From NCBI RefSeq assembly GCF_900142605.1, contig NZ_FRBL01000014.1, positions 43,943-107,942 of the forward strand: DNA of 64,000 bases, in the 5' to 3' direction. Within the stretch, counting starts at the first letter, position 1; the number at the start of each line of letters is the position of its first letter. This document shows positions 9,472-18,598 of this stretch, one piece after another. The translations under genes were made by a program, and so were the position numbers. The DNA is from Chitinophaga jiangningensis (lineage in GTDB: Bacteria > Bacteroidota > Bacteroidia > Chitinophagales > Chitinophagaceae). The notes beneath the pieces are model-generated. The model saw only the letters and a list, made by a program, of their open reading frames with translations, ran no database searches and was not told the origin of the DNA.

Positions 9472-9509
9472 CCGCCGGTTCCTGCAAATTTTCTTGCAGA
9501 AACCGGCGG
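9472..9509. repeat. 16-bp stem palindrome in a divergent promoter region
   Basis: CCGCCGGTTCCTGCAA (9472-9487) pairs with 9494-9509 across a 6-base loop, with one mismatch. It lacks a T-run on either strand and lies between two divergent genes, where a terminator is not expected. It could be a protein-binding site, a leader hairpin of the GNAT-nitrilase transcript, or a mobile palindrome. The rest of 9399-9573 shows no open frame. Confidence 0.5.
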
Positions 9510-9573
9510 CTAACGGCAGTAAACCTCTTGTGCCGGAAATATGTTAACTTAAATAAAGAACAATCATCGGATT

Positions 9574-11100
9574 ATGAGTGATATCGTAGAAATCAGAAAT
9601 CTCACCGTGGAAGACTATTTTGACCTCAAAGCGTCCATGGTATCAGCCTATGCCGATATGAGCGGCAGCTACTGGCGCGAGCCCACAATCCGCCGGTTGA
9701 TCAGCATCTTCCCGGAAGGACAGATAGCGGTCACGGTAAATGATAAGGTGGTAGGTTGTGCGCTGTCCATCATCGTGGACTACAACAAATACGGCGACGA
9801 TCATACGTACGAGCAGATCACGGGCTATTACAACTTTAGTACGCACAATCCCAAAGGGGATATCCTGTATGGTATTGAGGTATTTGTAGACCCGGAATAC
9901 AGGGGGCGGCGACTCGCGCGGCGACTGTACGATGCCCGCAAGAACCTTTGTGAACAGCTGAACCTGGAAGGGATTGTGGCCGGCGGCCGTATTCCAAATT
10001 ATGAAAAATATGCGGACAAGCTGACCCCAAGGGAATACATCCGCAAGGTGCGCGACAAGGAAATTTACGATCCTACACTTACGTTCCAGTTTTCGAACGA
10101 CTTCCAGGTCACCAAGATATTACGAAACTACCTGCCATCCGATGAAGCCAGCAAGGGCTTTGCTACGCTGCTGAAATGGTATAACATCTACTATGAACCG
10201 GATCGGGATAACATCCGCTATACTAAGTCCACCGTCCGTATCGGGCTGGTGCAATGGGAAATGCGGGATTACGGCAGTCTGGAAGGTTTTTTGTCGCAGG
10301 TAGAATATTTTATTGACGCCGTAAGCGATTACGGGTCCGACTTTGTGGTATTCCCGGAACTCTTTAATGCGCCGCTGATGGCGGAATTTAACCAGCTGGA
10401 CCCGGCAGGGGCTATCAGGGGAGTTGCGCGGTATACAGAGCAGATCCGGGAGGCCATGCAGCAATTTGCCGTGTCGTACAATGTAAACGTGATATGCGGT
10501 AGTATGCCGATCCTGCGTAACGACCTGTTGTATAATATTTCTTACCTCTGTCGCCGCGACGGTACCCATGAAGAATACACCAAAATTCATCCGACGCCCA
10601 GTGAAGTGTATGCCTGGGGTATCAAGGGGGGCAATGAGATCAGGGTGTTTGATACAGATTGTGGGAAGATAGGAATTCAGATTTGCTATGATGTAGAGTT
10701 TCCGGAAACATCCCGCATTTTGGCGGAGCAGGGCATGCAGATTTTGTTCGTGCCTTTCATGACGGATACCCAGCATGCGTATAACCGTGTCCGTTTTTGC
10801 GCGCAGGCCCGGGCGATTGAAAACGAGTGCTACGTGGCTATTTCCGGCTGCATTGGCAACCTGCCCAAGGTGAATAATATGGACCTGCAGTATGCCCAAA
10901 GTTGTGTACTCACCCCATCCGATTTTCAATTCCCCGTGACGGGTATAAAAGCAGATGCAACACCCAACACCGAGATGGTGGTGATTGCCGATGTGGACCT
11001 GGTACTGCTTAAAGAGCTGCATGCTTTTGGCAGTGTACAAACGATGAAGGATAGACGAAAAGATTTGTATGAGGTGGTGCAGAAAAAGAAGAACGGTTGA
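9574..11100 (+). CDS. GNAT acetyltransferase fused to a carbon-nitrogen hydrolase (nitrilase superfamily)
   Basis: A 508-residue two-domain cytoplasmic enzyme. Residues 1-160 are a GNAT domain with the acetyl-CoA loop in VDPEYRGRRLARRLYDAR (105-122). Residues 220-500 are a nitrilase-superfamily hydrolase starting VRIGLVQWEM, with the full catalytic triad visible: Glu262 in FPELFN, Lys337 in YTKIHP and Cys371 in IQICYDVEFPE. The fusion is a recurrent architecture in Bacteroidota and other bacteria, annotated as a bifunctional GNAT/amidohydrolase. It probably acts on an amide metabolite, but the substrate is not established here. It is transcribed alone and ends 45 bases before a strong palindrome. 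Confidence 0.9.
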   Translation: MSDIVEIRNLTVEDYFDLKASMVSAYADMSGSYWREPTIRRLISIFPEGQIAVTVNDKVVGCALSIIVDYNKYGDDHTYEQITGYYNFSTHNPKGDILYGIEVFVDPEYRGRRLARRLYDARKNLCEQLNLEGIVAGGRIPNYEKYADKLTPREYIRKVRDKEIYDPTLTFQFSNDFQVTKILRNYLPSDEASKGFATLLKWYNIYYEPDRDNIRYTKSTVRIGLVQWEMRDYGSLEGFLSQVEYFIDAVSDYGSDFVVFPELFNAPLMAEFNQLDPAGAIRGVARYTEQIREAMQQFAVSYNVNVICGSMPILRNDLLYNISYLCRRDGTHEEYTKIHPTPSEVYAWGIKGGNEIRVFDTDCGKIGIQICYDVEFPETSRILAEQGMQILFVPFMTDTQHAYNRVRFCAQARAIENECYVAISGCIGNLPKVNNMDLQYAQSCVLTPSDFQFPVTGIKADATPNTEMVVIADVDLVLLKELHAFGSVQTMKDRRKDLYEVVQKKKNG

Positions 11101-11145
11101 TCTGTATCACCCGGATGTTGGAGTGCGCGGCGGGCGCCCCAAAAT

Positions 11146-11186
11146 CCGTTTTTAATCGATCGCCGAAGGCGATCGATTAAAAACGG
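11146..11186 (+). terminator. 19-bp perfect palindrome after the GNAT-nitrilase gene
   Basis: Arms 11146-11164 and 11168-11186 are perfectly complementary around a GAA loop. The outer part contains runs of T then A, so transcripts from either side end the stem in U-rich sequence. It acts as a likely intrinsic terminator of the GNAT-nitrilase gene and belongs to the GAA/TTC-loop palindromes seen elsewhere in this window. Confidence 0.6.
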
Positions 11187-11268
11187 AAAACTTCTGCACG
11201 TATAAATCAACTAAATAAGCAATCTTTGCAGGGCATTTATAACCAGTTACTAAGTAAACGAACAGCAT

Positions 11269-11571
11269 ATGAGTAAAAAGATCAATCTGGCCCTGCAAAT
11301 CATTCCCAGCGTGCCTTCCGAGCAGGTATATGCAGTAGTGGATGAGGCCATTGCGGTAATCAAAGCTTCCGGATTAAAGTACAGGGTATGTCCATTTGAA
11401 ACAGTGATGGAAGGGACCTACGAAGAGCTGATGGAAGTAGTACGCCAGGCGCAGGAAGTGTGTTTTAAGGCCGGAGCATCGCAGTTGCTCGTGTATGTAA
11501 AAATGCAGATACGCAAGGATAGCGATGTGACGATGGAGGAAAAGACCGGAAAGTATGATGCAGCGCAGTAA
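11269..11571 (+). CDS. Thiamine-binding protein, MTH1187/YkoF family (former UPF0045/DUF77)
   Basis: A 100-residue soluble protein that matches the MTH1187 fold: INLALQIIPSVPSEQVYAVV at the N-terminus, then a YRVCPFETVMEGTYEELMEVV segment. In this family the conserved FETVMEG(T/P)YEE stretch lines the ligand pocket. YkoF relatives bind thiamine or a related hydroxymethylpyrimidine compound and the small members form tetramers. No transport genes or TPP riboswitch are nearby, so its role here is not shown by context. The start ATG at 11269 is preceded by an A-rich stretch without a clear Shine-Dalgarno sequence, as is normal for Bacteroidota. Confidence 0.82.
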   Translation: MSKKINLALQIIPSVPSEQVYAVVDEAIAVIKASGLKYRVCPFETVMEGTYEELMEVVRQAQEVCFKAGASQLLVYVKMQIRKDSDVTMEEKTGKYDAAQ

Positions 11572-11644
11572 GCTTTGCCAAAAAATACATCATATCTGAA
11601 TTATTATATCTATCTTACTTACTATAAATCTAAAAGAAGAGGAT

Positions 11645-12142
11645 ATGAGATTTGCTGCAGTACAGGACGACTCGTCGAAAATTATTACCCACCTGCTCAT
11701 CGTGGTGGTTATTCTGATTGGATGCAGGCAGGTGATGGTAGACCGGCACGATGCTATTCCCACCACCATAGCCCTGATGATCCTGTTGCCGGCGCTGCTG
11801 ATAGCCTGGGGGTTAAGTCCCCGCTACTATGTACTCACGGCTGCCGATATTATCATTAAAGGTCACCTCCGGAGCATACGTATTCCGCTGAAAGATGTAT
11901 TACGCCTGCGCAGCATTGAAGAGGAGGAGCTGGGCGAAAGCGCCCGCGTATTTGCCAGTGGTGGTGTATTTGGTTATCTGGGAGCCTACCGCTCCGCTGA
12001 AATGGGGGACTATCAACGCTGGTGTACCAACAACGAACACCTGGTGCTGATAGAATCTGCCAGTAACAAGTGGGTGATCAGCCCCGATGATTCCGCAGTT
12101 TTTGTAAAAGCGGTCAACAAAATTATTAACGAAGTGCACTAA
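11645..12142 (+). CDS. Membrane-anchored PH-domain protein
   Basis: A 165-residue protein with two N-terminal membrane segments (about 15-30 and 41-57) and a C-terminal bacterial PH-like domain (about 60-160) starting LSPRYYVLTAADIIIKGHLR. The phrase IPLKDVLRLRSIEE followed by GVFGYLGAYRSAEMG and the closing VISPDDSAVFVKAVN are typical of bacterial PH proteins of this size. The function of the group is not known; membrane-associated stress or envelope roles are suggested for relatives. It starts 73 bases after the thiamine-binding protein gene and may share its transcript, ending at a strong terminator. Confidence 0.75.
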   Translation: MRFAAVQDDSSKIITHLLIVVVILIGCRQVMVDRHDAIPTTIALMILLPALLIAWGLSPRYYVLTAADIIIKGHLRSIRIPLKDVLRLRSIEEEELGESARVFASGGVFGYLGAYRSAEMGDYQRWCTNNEHLVLIESASNKWVISPDDSAVFVKAVNKIINEVH

Positions 12143-12160
12143 CGCGCGGCGTTATACGAT

Positions 12161-12203
12161 AAAGCCGGCTATGTTCCCTTACGGGTAACATGCCGGCTTT
12201 TTT
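12161..12203 (+). terminator. Intrinsic terminator after the PH-domain gene
   Basis: AAAGCCGGC (12161-12169) pairs with GCCGGCTTT near 12192-12200, with an inner TGTT/AACA and CCC/GGG extension, followed by TTTTTTA. It has a classic stem plus U-run arrangement, 19 bases after the stop codon. Confidence 0.8.
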
Positions 12204-12223
12204 ATCTTTATCGCTCCAGCGCA

Positions 12224-12268
12224 CCGCGCGCAGCGCGGAATCTACTCAATGACACCGAAAGTGTCATT
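12224..12268. repeat. Two-hairpin palindromic element, shared with 51390-51433
   Basis: CCGCGC-GCA-GCGCGG (12224-12238) followed by AAT, then AATGACAC-CGAAA-GTGTCATT (12248-12268). The first hairpin with its following AAT is repeated letter for letter at 51390, where a second, different hairpin with a GAA loop also follows. The remaining 90 bases up to the SpmAB stop show nothing recognisable. Confidence 0.5.
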
Positions 12269-12358
12269 AAAAATAAGCAAATGCCTGTTGCAGGTAGTAG
12301 GGCAGTGTAAGTACCGTTTTATTATTTTGCCTATTTGCAAAGCTTGTTTTACATCTCC

Positions 12359-13600
12359 CTAACTAACCGAATGGAAGAACAGGTACCCTAATAAAATAGC
12401 CGATACAATACCGCAGAAATCCGCAATCAGGCCCGCAGTAAGTGCATACCGGGTTTTCTTGATATTGACAGAACCGAAGTACACGGCTAGAATATAAAAG
12501 GTGGTTTCAGTAGTACCCTGGATGATGCTCGCGAGTCGCCCTACAAATGAATCCGGCCCGTTATGCTCCATGATTTCCACCATCAGCGCCCTGGAACCGC
12601 TGCCACTCAAAGGTTTCATGAAGGCTACCGGTAACGCAGGTACGAAATCAGTATTTAAACCCATGGCGGCAAACAATGCACCGATGCCGTTTACCAGGTA
12701 ATCCATACAGCCGGTGGCGCGGAATGCACCAATGGCCACGATGATACCCACCAGGTATGGGATGATCCGCACAGAAATCTGGAAGCCTTCTTTTGCGCCT
12801 TCGATGAATACATCATATACGTTGATCTTTTTCACAATACCGGAAACGAGGAACGTTACCACGATGGCGAAAATAATTCCCCCGCCGAGGCTCGCGGTGC
12901 GTGGCCCGATTTGGTCCGGCGGCATATTCTTTACCCAATAGAAGAGTCCGTATAACAAAGCCGCGAAACCCGCCAGAAACACCAGCACCGGCAGTTTAAA
13001 CAGGTTGATTTTTTGGTAAATGGACACCGTGATCATACCGGCAATAAACGCGATGAACGTGGAGATAAGGATGGGAATGAACACATCTGCGGGGTTAGCT
13101 GCGTGGGCAGCCAGCCGCAAGGCGATTACCGAGGTAGGGATTAGGATGACCCCGGCTGTGTTCAGTACGAGGAACATGATTTGTGGATTGCTGGCCTCTT
13201 CCGGTTTGGGATTGAGTTCCTGCAATTCCTTCATGGCCTTGAGGCCCATAGGGGTGGCCGCATTGTCCATCCCCAGCATGCTGGCTGAAAAATTCATCAG
13301 CATGGAACCCATGGCCGGATGGCCCTTAGGTACGTCCGGAAACAGTTTGGAAAAGAAGGGGTTTACGAAGTTGGAAAAGCGCTGGATCATACCACCCGCT
13401 TCGCCTACACGCATGATGCCCAGCCAGAAAGTCATGATACCAGCCAGTCCTAAGGAGATTTCGGCGCCGGCTTTGGCGTTGGTGAGCATGGAATTCATTA
13501 CTGCCCCGAATACAGCGGTGTCTTGCAGAATGAAGGTCTTGAACAAGGCAACCACAAAGGATATGAGGAAGAATGCCAGCCAGACGTAGTTTAAAGCCAT
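12359..13600 (-). CDS. SpmA-SpmB fusion, nucleoside-recognition (Gate) domain membrane protein
   Basis: A 413-residue polytopic membrane protein that joins the two spore-maturation proteins SpmA and SpmB found as separate genes in Bacillus. The first half has VWLAFFLISFVVALF and MNFSASMLGMDNAATPMGLKAM, the hallmark SpmA loop with DNAATP. The second half has the SpmB-like GAFRATGCMDYLVNGIG and MKPLSGSGSRALM segments, then QGTTETTFYILAVYFGSV. Fusions of this kind are common in non-sporulating Bacteroidota, so the name does not imply sporulation. The family is predicted to move nucleoside-like or peptidoglycan-related solutes, but no substrate is proven. It is divergent from ychF with a 119-base gap. 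Confidence 0.88.
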   Translation of the reverse strand: MALNYVWLAFFLISFVVALFKTFILQDTAVFGAVMNSMLTNAKAGAEISLGLAGIMTFWLGIMRVGEAGGMIQRFSNFVNPFFSKLFPDVPKGHPAMGSMLMNFSASMLGMDNAATPMGLKAMKELQELNPKPEEASNPQIMFLVLNTAGVILIPTSVIALRLAAHAANPADVFIPILISTFIAFIAGMITVSIYQKINLFKLPVLVFLAGFAALLYGLFYWVKNMPPDQIGPRTASLGGGIIFAIVVTFLVSGIVKKINVYDVFIEGAKEGFQISVRIIPYLVGIIVAIGAFRATGCMDYLVNGIGALFAAMGLNTDFVPALPVAFMKPLSGSGSRALMVEIMEHNGPDSFVGRLASIIQGTTETTFYILAVYFGSVNIKKTRYALTAGLIADFCGIVSAILLGYLFFHSVS

Positions 13601-13673
13601 GAGTTTTCAATTATTTAATTCGTGAAGATAGTTTTTTGTTTCTATTAACCAAATGTGCCATCAGTTATAACGC

Positions 13674-13704
13674 TTTGAGAGATAGAAACAAAACCTTATC
13701 TTTG
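13674..13704 (+). promoter_or_regulatory. Promoter of ychF (Bacteroidota consensus)
   Basis: TTTG at 13674-13677 and TATCTTTG at 13697-13704 are separated by 19 bases, an exact match to the Bacteroidota primary sigma factor form TTTG-N19-TAnnTTTG. The ychF ATG lies 16 bases after the -7 element, so the leader is very short. Confidence 0.75.
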
Positions 13705-13719
13705 CGCAAATTTTGAAAA

Positions 13720-14823
13720 ATGGCTTTGCAAGTAGGAATTGTAGGATTACCGAATGTAGGAAAATCAACTTTGTTTAATGCGGTAAGCAACAGCGCCAAA
13801 GCGCAGGCCAGTAACTACCGTTTCTGTACTATCGAACCAAACGTAGGTCTGGTAGATGTGCCGGACACCCGTCTGACGAAACTGGAAGAACTGGTAAAAC
13901 CTAATCGTGTAGTACCTACGACTATTGAATTTGTGGATATTGCCGGCCTGGTAAAAGGCGCCAGCAAAGGGGAAGGACTTGGAAACAAGTTTCTCGCCAA
14001 TATCCGCGAGGTAGATGCGATCGTACATGTGATCCGCTGCTTTGAAGATGATAACATTCTCCGTGAAGAAGGTGCCATCAACCCGATGGGCGATAAAGGA
14101 ATCATTGATACCGAGTTACAGCTGAAAGACCTGGAAAGCGTGGAAAAGAAAATCGCGCGTACCGAGAAAATGGCTAAAACCGGCGGTGATCCGAAAGCAA
14201 AAAGAGAATACGAAATCCTGAAACAGTGCCAGGAGCACCTGGAGCAAGGCCGCAACATCCGCGAGCTCCAGTTGAGCAAAGAGGATAAAGTGGCAATTGC
14301 CGACCTGTTTCTGCTGACAGACAAGCCAGTGCTGTACGTGGCTAACGTAGACGAGGCTTCCCTGCTCACCGGTAACAAATATTCCGAAGCGCTGATTGAA
14401 GGCGTTAAAAGCGAAGGCGCCCAGGTAATCGTAATGAACAACACGATTGAGGCACAGATCTCCGAAATGGAAGATCCTGCCGATAAGGAACTGTTCCTGA
14501 GCGAATACGGCCTTACCGAGCCAGGCCTGAACCGCCTGATCCGCTCTGCCTACAACCTGCTGGAACTGATCACTTATTTCACTGCCGGTGTACAGGAAGT
14601 ACGCGCATGGACCATCCACCGCGGATGGAAGGCACCACAGGCTGCCAGCGTGATCCATACTGACTTCGAAAAAGGGTTCATCAAAGCTGAGGTGATTTCT
14701 TATGATGACTACGTAAAATACGGTTCTGAAGCTGCTGCCCGCGAAGCTGGCCGTTTCCGCATCGAAGGTAAAGAGTACCTCGTTGCAGATGGGGATGTGA
14801 TGCACTTCCGCTTCAACGTATAA
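13720..14823 (+). CDS. ychF: Redox-regulated ATPase/GTPase YchF (OLA1 family)
   Basis: A 367-residue Obg-family P-loop protein, the usual length of YchF. The G1 motif GIVGLPNVGKSTLFNAVSN is at 7-25; the switch region and G3 DIAGLVKGASKGEGLGNKFL follow near 73-92; the NVDE segment near 206-209 replaces the NKxD of ordinary GTPases, which is why YchF prefers ATP. The C-terminal TGS-like domain (YFTAGVQEVRAWTIHRG ... DFEKGFIKAEVISY) is intact. YchF binds ribosomes and acts in stress and translation quality control. It is transcribed from its own promoter and followed by an array of palindromes. Confidence 0.97.
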   Translation: MALQVGIVGLPNVGKSTLFNAVSNSAKAQASNYRFCTIEPNVGLVDVPDTRLTKLEELVKPNRVVPTTIEFVDIAGLVKGASKGEGLGNKFLANIREVDAIVHVIRCFEDDNILREEGAINPMGDKGIIDTELQLKDLESVEKKIARTEKMAKTGGDPKAKREYEILKQCQEHLEQGRNIRELQLSKEDKVAIADLFLLTDKPVLYVANVDEASLLTGNKYSEALIEGVKSEGAQVIVMNNTIEAQISEMEDPADKELFLSEYGLTEPGLNRLIRSAYNLLELITYFTAGVQEVRAWTIHRGWKAPQAASVIHTDFEKGFIKAEVISYDDYVKYGSEAAAREAGRFRIEGKEYLVADGDVMHFRFNV

Positions 14824-14912
14824 TTACTATAAACTGCTTTAGGCTTTTTGCCTGAAGGTTACAACAACAACAGAAGGGGCGGGGTTTCTCCTGCCCTTCG
14901 TCTATTTATGGC

Positions 14913-15168
14913 ATTTGGATCAAGGGCTTCGCCCTTGATCCAAATGGGAGCAGGGCCTGCGGCCTTCGCGGCCCGCTTTTGTATCTTTCGATCGTTGGCA
15001 AGGGCTTCGCCCTTGACGCAAGCTTGGCGGGCCTGCGGCCTTCGCGGCCTGCTTTCGAGTTTTTCAATCGTTGGTTAGGGTAGTAAGCCATACTCTTTAA
15101 CAGGGGTGGGCCAGGGCGCCAGCCCTGACCCACCTCTGTTTGCCCTGGCCGAAGGCCAGGGCAAACAG
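14913..15168. repeat. Intergenic array of palindromes with a 77-bp tandem duplication
   Basis: The 454-base gap between ychF and the WGR gene is filled by stems. ATTTGGATCAAGGGC/TTC/GCCC... (14913-14945, 15-bp stem) comes first. A tandem unit of 78 and 76 bases follows (14921-14998 and 14999-15074); each copy has an AAGGGC-TTC-GCCCTT hairpin, a GGGCCTGCGGCCTTCGCGGCC stretch and a closing ATCGTTGG. Then come GGTGGG...CCCACC (15105-15134) and a perfect 15-bp stem with GAA loop (15136-15168). There are no clean T-runs. No protein-coding potential is convincing; the open frames across it are by-products of the palindromes. Confidence 0.65.
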
Positions 15169-15277
15169 GCCCCCAAACAAATATCATTTCCCTCCTATAT
15201 AATCAAAATAAAAATCCCCAAATCTCTCTAAATCAAACATTAATTCCTTAGTTTAGCCCCTCAATTATCGTTAACTC

Positions 15278-18200
15278 ATGAAATTTGTAAGGAATGTGAA
15301 GCTCTTCTTCCGGGAAGGGAATTCAGACAAAACCTATGAGATCGATCTGTGCGAAGTAGGCCCTGACCAATACCTTGTCAATTTTCGCTACGGAAAGAGA
15401 GGTGCCAACCTGAAAGAGGGAACAAAAACAACGAGCCCCGTACCATTGGCTTCCGCTAACTCCATCTTCGATGCACTCGAAAAGGAAAAGCGTAGCAAAG
15501 GCTATATCGGTGAACAGGAATCGGCCAGCAAGGAACAGCTGACAGACGACGCGTCGGCCGCCATCATCGACGGTATCAGCAATCCCCGCCACAAAGCGAT
15601 CCTCAAAAGGTTACAAAACCACCCGGCCGGCAAGCACGCGTGGAAAATGTCAAGAGTGATCTGGCGCGCAGGGGAGCTGCGCATCGGCGAATCCGCTCCC
15701 TTCATCATCAAACAGGGGGATAAAAAAGATGCACTGCACCGCTACTCCGTGATCTGGTCGCTCAGTCGCACCGGCGATGCCGCCGCCATCCCCGTACTTA
15801 AAGCCTATATGGAAAACAGCGCCTATCCGCCCAATATCCGTATGCTGGCCGCCAACGGGATGCTCATGCTCCTGCCGGAAGCAGATAAACCTGCCTTCCT
15901 GCAACCCTACCTCAACGCCATGCCGGAACACCTCCGCGCAGCGGTGCTGGAAGGTAATACCAACGCCATCTTTCAGTTACTGCATGAATATATCGTAGTG
16001 CAGCAGGCCACCCAGTACCCGCTGCTGGAAGAATGCTACCTGCTGTCCACTGCCTACCCGGCACTGCGACAAGCACTGCTAATCCTGCTCACCCAGGTGG
16101 CCTTCCGCCCATCCTGGTTCCAGCACCTGCGCCATATCTACAAGCAGGCAGAAATGAAGGACGACCACCTAGTGGTGGCAGCGCTCGCACACCGCATAGA
16201 GCGGGAGCCCGCCATGTTTACCATGCCCGCAAAAGAATACGAAGAGTGGAGGCCCGAAACGTTTATCGCCGAACTCAACACCTTCGTAAAAGTGCGTTCC
16301 GAAATAAAGAAGCCAGGCAGCCGCATTGCTTTCTCCCATAAAACACGCCGCTATTTTAACCGCCGCGTACTGCGCCGCTTAAAACGCCTCGGTGGTGCAG
16401 GGGATAAGGAATATGTACGCTTCGCCACAGCACTGCTGTTGCAATATGTACAGGAAACGGATGGAACTAAGCCGTACCAGCGGCGCGATTATGCCTACGT
16501 CAACAACCGTTATACATCCATAGAAAAGCAGTTCCCGGAAAACTCCAAAGCCATCTTCCTCAATTATATCATCCGCGGTAACGCAGCCGACCTGCAATAC
16601 CTGCCGGGTAAAGAAGAGTGGATGTTTAAGGTAGATGATAATGCCACTACCAGCGGCACTCCGCGTGCTACGGCCAACCCGGACCTGCTCAAAAAAGAAA
16701 ATAACAGTCTGCTGAAAAAACTCTTCAGCTGGCTCAATACCGATAAACATGTAGTGCCGCAACCCGGTACCTACCAGCCTGCGTCCACCGAACCTGCAGC
16801 AGTACACTCCGATGTACCTTTCCAGCAATTATGGAACGATACGCCGGAAGCATTCATCCAACTGCTGATCGGCGGTAAAATGGACCAGGTGCACGTATTT
16901 GCGATGGAGCAACTGAAAGCGCACCCCCGCTTTGAAGAACTCAAATCGCGTATAACCGAAGACGTTATTGCAGCCCTGCTGTATAACAAGCATCATATTC
17001 CGTCTTTATTTGGTCTGGAACTGGCCCGGGAAAAGTATAACCCCGCGGCGCCGTCCTCACTGCTGCTACGCATCCTGCTCATCTGCCCGTTGAAAGAGGC
17101 GAGAGACCAGGCAATGGAGTGGATCAGTGCCAACCCTGCAGGAATACTCGCGGATAACGACATCCTGCAAACGCTGATCTTCAACCCATACGAAGAAGTT
17201 CGCAAATTCGTGGTTAGCATCTACCCACCGGCCGATATGCCTGCGCAGCAGGCAAAAGTACTGGCAGGACTCACCATTGCTCACCTCATGCAGCTGGAAG
17301 TTAAAACAGAACAGGAAAACCTGATTCTTACCGATGCCTGCCGCATCCTGGAAAGCTACTGTGCACCAGTGTTCAAACAGCTGGATGTAATGGTGATCTA
17401 CGACCTGATGCAGCGTAACATTGTGGCCCTGCAAGCCTTCGGCGTGCGGTTACTTTTACTCAAGGCAGACGATAACTATAACTTCGACCAGATATCCACC
17501 ACACAGCTGATGGGTATCCTCAACAGTGAATATGGCCCGCTCCGCGATGCCGCCTGGTCCATCGTTCGCAAGATCAGCGATGTGGAAATGCTGCGCCGCC
17601 CGGAAATGATCCTGGAATGCCTGTTGTCGCCACATAAAGGCATCCGCCGCCAAATGGCCACGCTGGTGGCGCGACTCATCACCGTGGATAACCGCCTGGC
17701 CGTATACCTTGTGAATGAACTGGTACCGCTGCTCATGCGCACGGAAAAATCAGAAGGCAGCCACGAGGATATTGCAGCATTGCTGCGTACCCAGCTGGCA
17801 GATTACCTGAATGATATTGATACTGCATCTGCACTGCGACTCCTCTACGCCAATTACCGCCCTGCACAGGAATTTGGTATCCTGCTGCTGGATAAGTATA
17901 TCCCGTCAGATTCCCTGACACTCAAACAGATCATCGCCACCGGCGCACATGAACTGCAACAGGTGAGAGCGTGGTGCTGGAATTTTTACCGCAACAACGT
18001 TGCGCGTATACGTGCAGAAAAAGATACCGCCGTAGCGCTGCTGGATAGCAAATGGGATGATACCCGCCGCTTCGCCATCGACTACTTCCGCAATACCTTT
18101 ACAGAGGCCGACTGGAGCCCGGAAAGCCTCATCGCACTGGCCGACAGCGTACGCACCGATATCCAGGCCTTTGGCCGGGAACTGCTGATGCGCTTCTTCA

Positions 18201-18583
18201 AAAATGAAGACGGCCCGCAATACCTGCTTAAACTGAGCCAGCACCCAAGTGCTGCCATGCAGCTCTTTGCTACCAGCTATCTGCAGAACTACGCCGCCGG
18301 ACAACTGGAATATATCAAACTGCTGGAACACTATTTCCGCTCTGTACTTACCCGCGTAAACAAAGCCAGGGTAGCAAAAGAGAGAGTATTCACTTTCCTG
18401 GAAACAGAAGCGCTGAAATCAGAACAGGCAGCTGCATTCATAGCAGGTATTATTACCGATATCTCCGCCACCGTGGCTATTGGCGATAAAGCCAGATGTA
18501 TCAGTATCATGCGTAACATCAGTCAGCACTTTACGCTGGATCTGCCAATCGTTTTTGTTGAACCGGCAGTGCGACTGCATTAA
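15278..18583 (+). CDS. WGR-domain protein with HEAT/ARM-like repeats, candidate retron accessory protein
   Basis: A 1101-residue protein without signal peptide. Residues 1-80 form a WGR domain (MKFVRNVKLFFREGNSDKTY, then FRYGKRG at 36-42 in place of the name-giving WGR). WGR domains bind nucleic-acid ends in PARPs and occur in MolR-like bacterial proteins. The rest is almost wholly helical: repeated segments of about 35-40 residues with paired helices (for example HKAILKRLQNH, NIRMLAANGMLMLL, YEEVRKFVVSIY, KGIRRQMATLVARL, RRFAIDYFRNTF), typical of HEAT/ARM scaffolds. No enzymatic motif was seen. It lies 15 bases upstream of the WH-SWIM gene and 2 kb upstream of the reverse transcriptase on the same strand, so I infer an operon. 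The ARM plus WH-SWIM pair matches what I recall for type XIII retrons; a MolR-like role outside retrons is the alternative. Confidence 0.8.
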   Translation: MKFVRNVKLFFREGNSDKTYEIDLCEVGPDQYLVNFRYGKRGANLKEGTKTTSPVPLASANSIFDALEKEKRSKGYIGEQESASKEQLTDDASAAIIDGISNPRHKAILKRLQNHPAGKHAWKMSRVIWRAGELRIGESAPFIIKQGDKKDALHRYSVIWSLSRTGDAAAIPVLKAYMENSAYPPNIRMLAANGMLMLLPEADKPAFLQPYLNAMPEHLRAAVLEGNTNAIFQLLHEYIVVQQATQYPLLEECYLLSTAYPALRQALLILLTQVAFRPSWFQHLRHIYKQAEMKDDHLVVAALAHRIEREPAMFTMPAKEYEEWRPETFIAELNTFVKVRSEIKKPGSRIAFSHKTRRYFNRRVLRRLKRLGGAGDKEYVRFATALLLQYVQETDGTKPYQRRDYAYVNNRYTSIEKQFPENSKAIFLNYIIRGNAADLQYLPGKEEWMFKVDDNATTSGTPRATANPDLLKKENNSLLKKLFSWLNTDKHVVPQPGTYQPASTEPAAVHSDVPFQQLWNDTPEAFIQLLIGGKMDQVHVFAMEQLKAHPRFEELKSRITEDVIAALLYNKHHIPSLFGLELAREKYNPAAPSSLLLRILLICPLKEARDQAMEWISANPAGILADNDILQTLIFNPYEEVRKFVVSIYPPADMPAQQAKVLAGLTIAHLMQLEVKTEQENLILTDACRILESYCAPVFKQLDVMVIYDLMQRNIVALQAFGVRLLLLKADDNYNFDQISTTQLMGILNSEYGPLRDAAWSIVRKISDVEMLRRPEMILECLLSPHKGIRRQMATLVARLITVDNRLAVYLVNELVPLLMRTEKSEGSHEDIAALLRTQLADYLNDIDTASALRLLYANYRPAQEFGILLLDKYIPSDSLTLKQIIATGAHELQQVRAWCWNFYRNNVARIRAEKDTAVALLDSKWDDTRRFAIDYFRNTFTEADWSPESLIALADSVRTDIQAFGRELLMRFFKNEDGPQYLLKLSQHPSAAMQLFATSYLQNYAAGQLEYIKLLEHYFRSVLTRVNKARVAKERVFTFLETEALKSEQAAAFIAGIITDISATVAIGDKARCISIMRNISQHFTLDLPIVFVEPAVRLH

Positions 18584-18598
18584 ATCGTTTATCCATTT

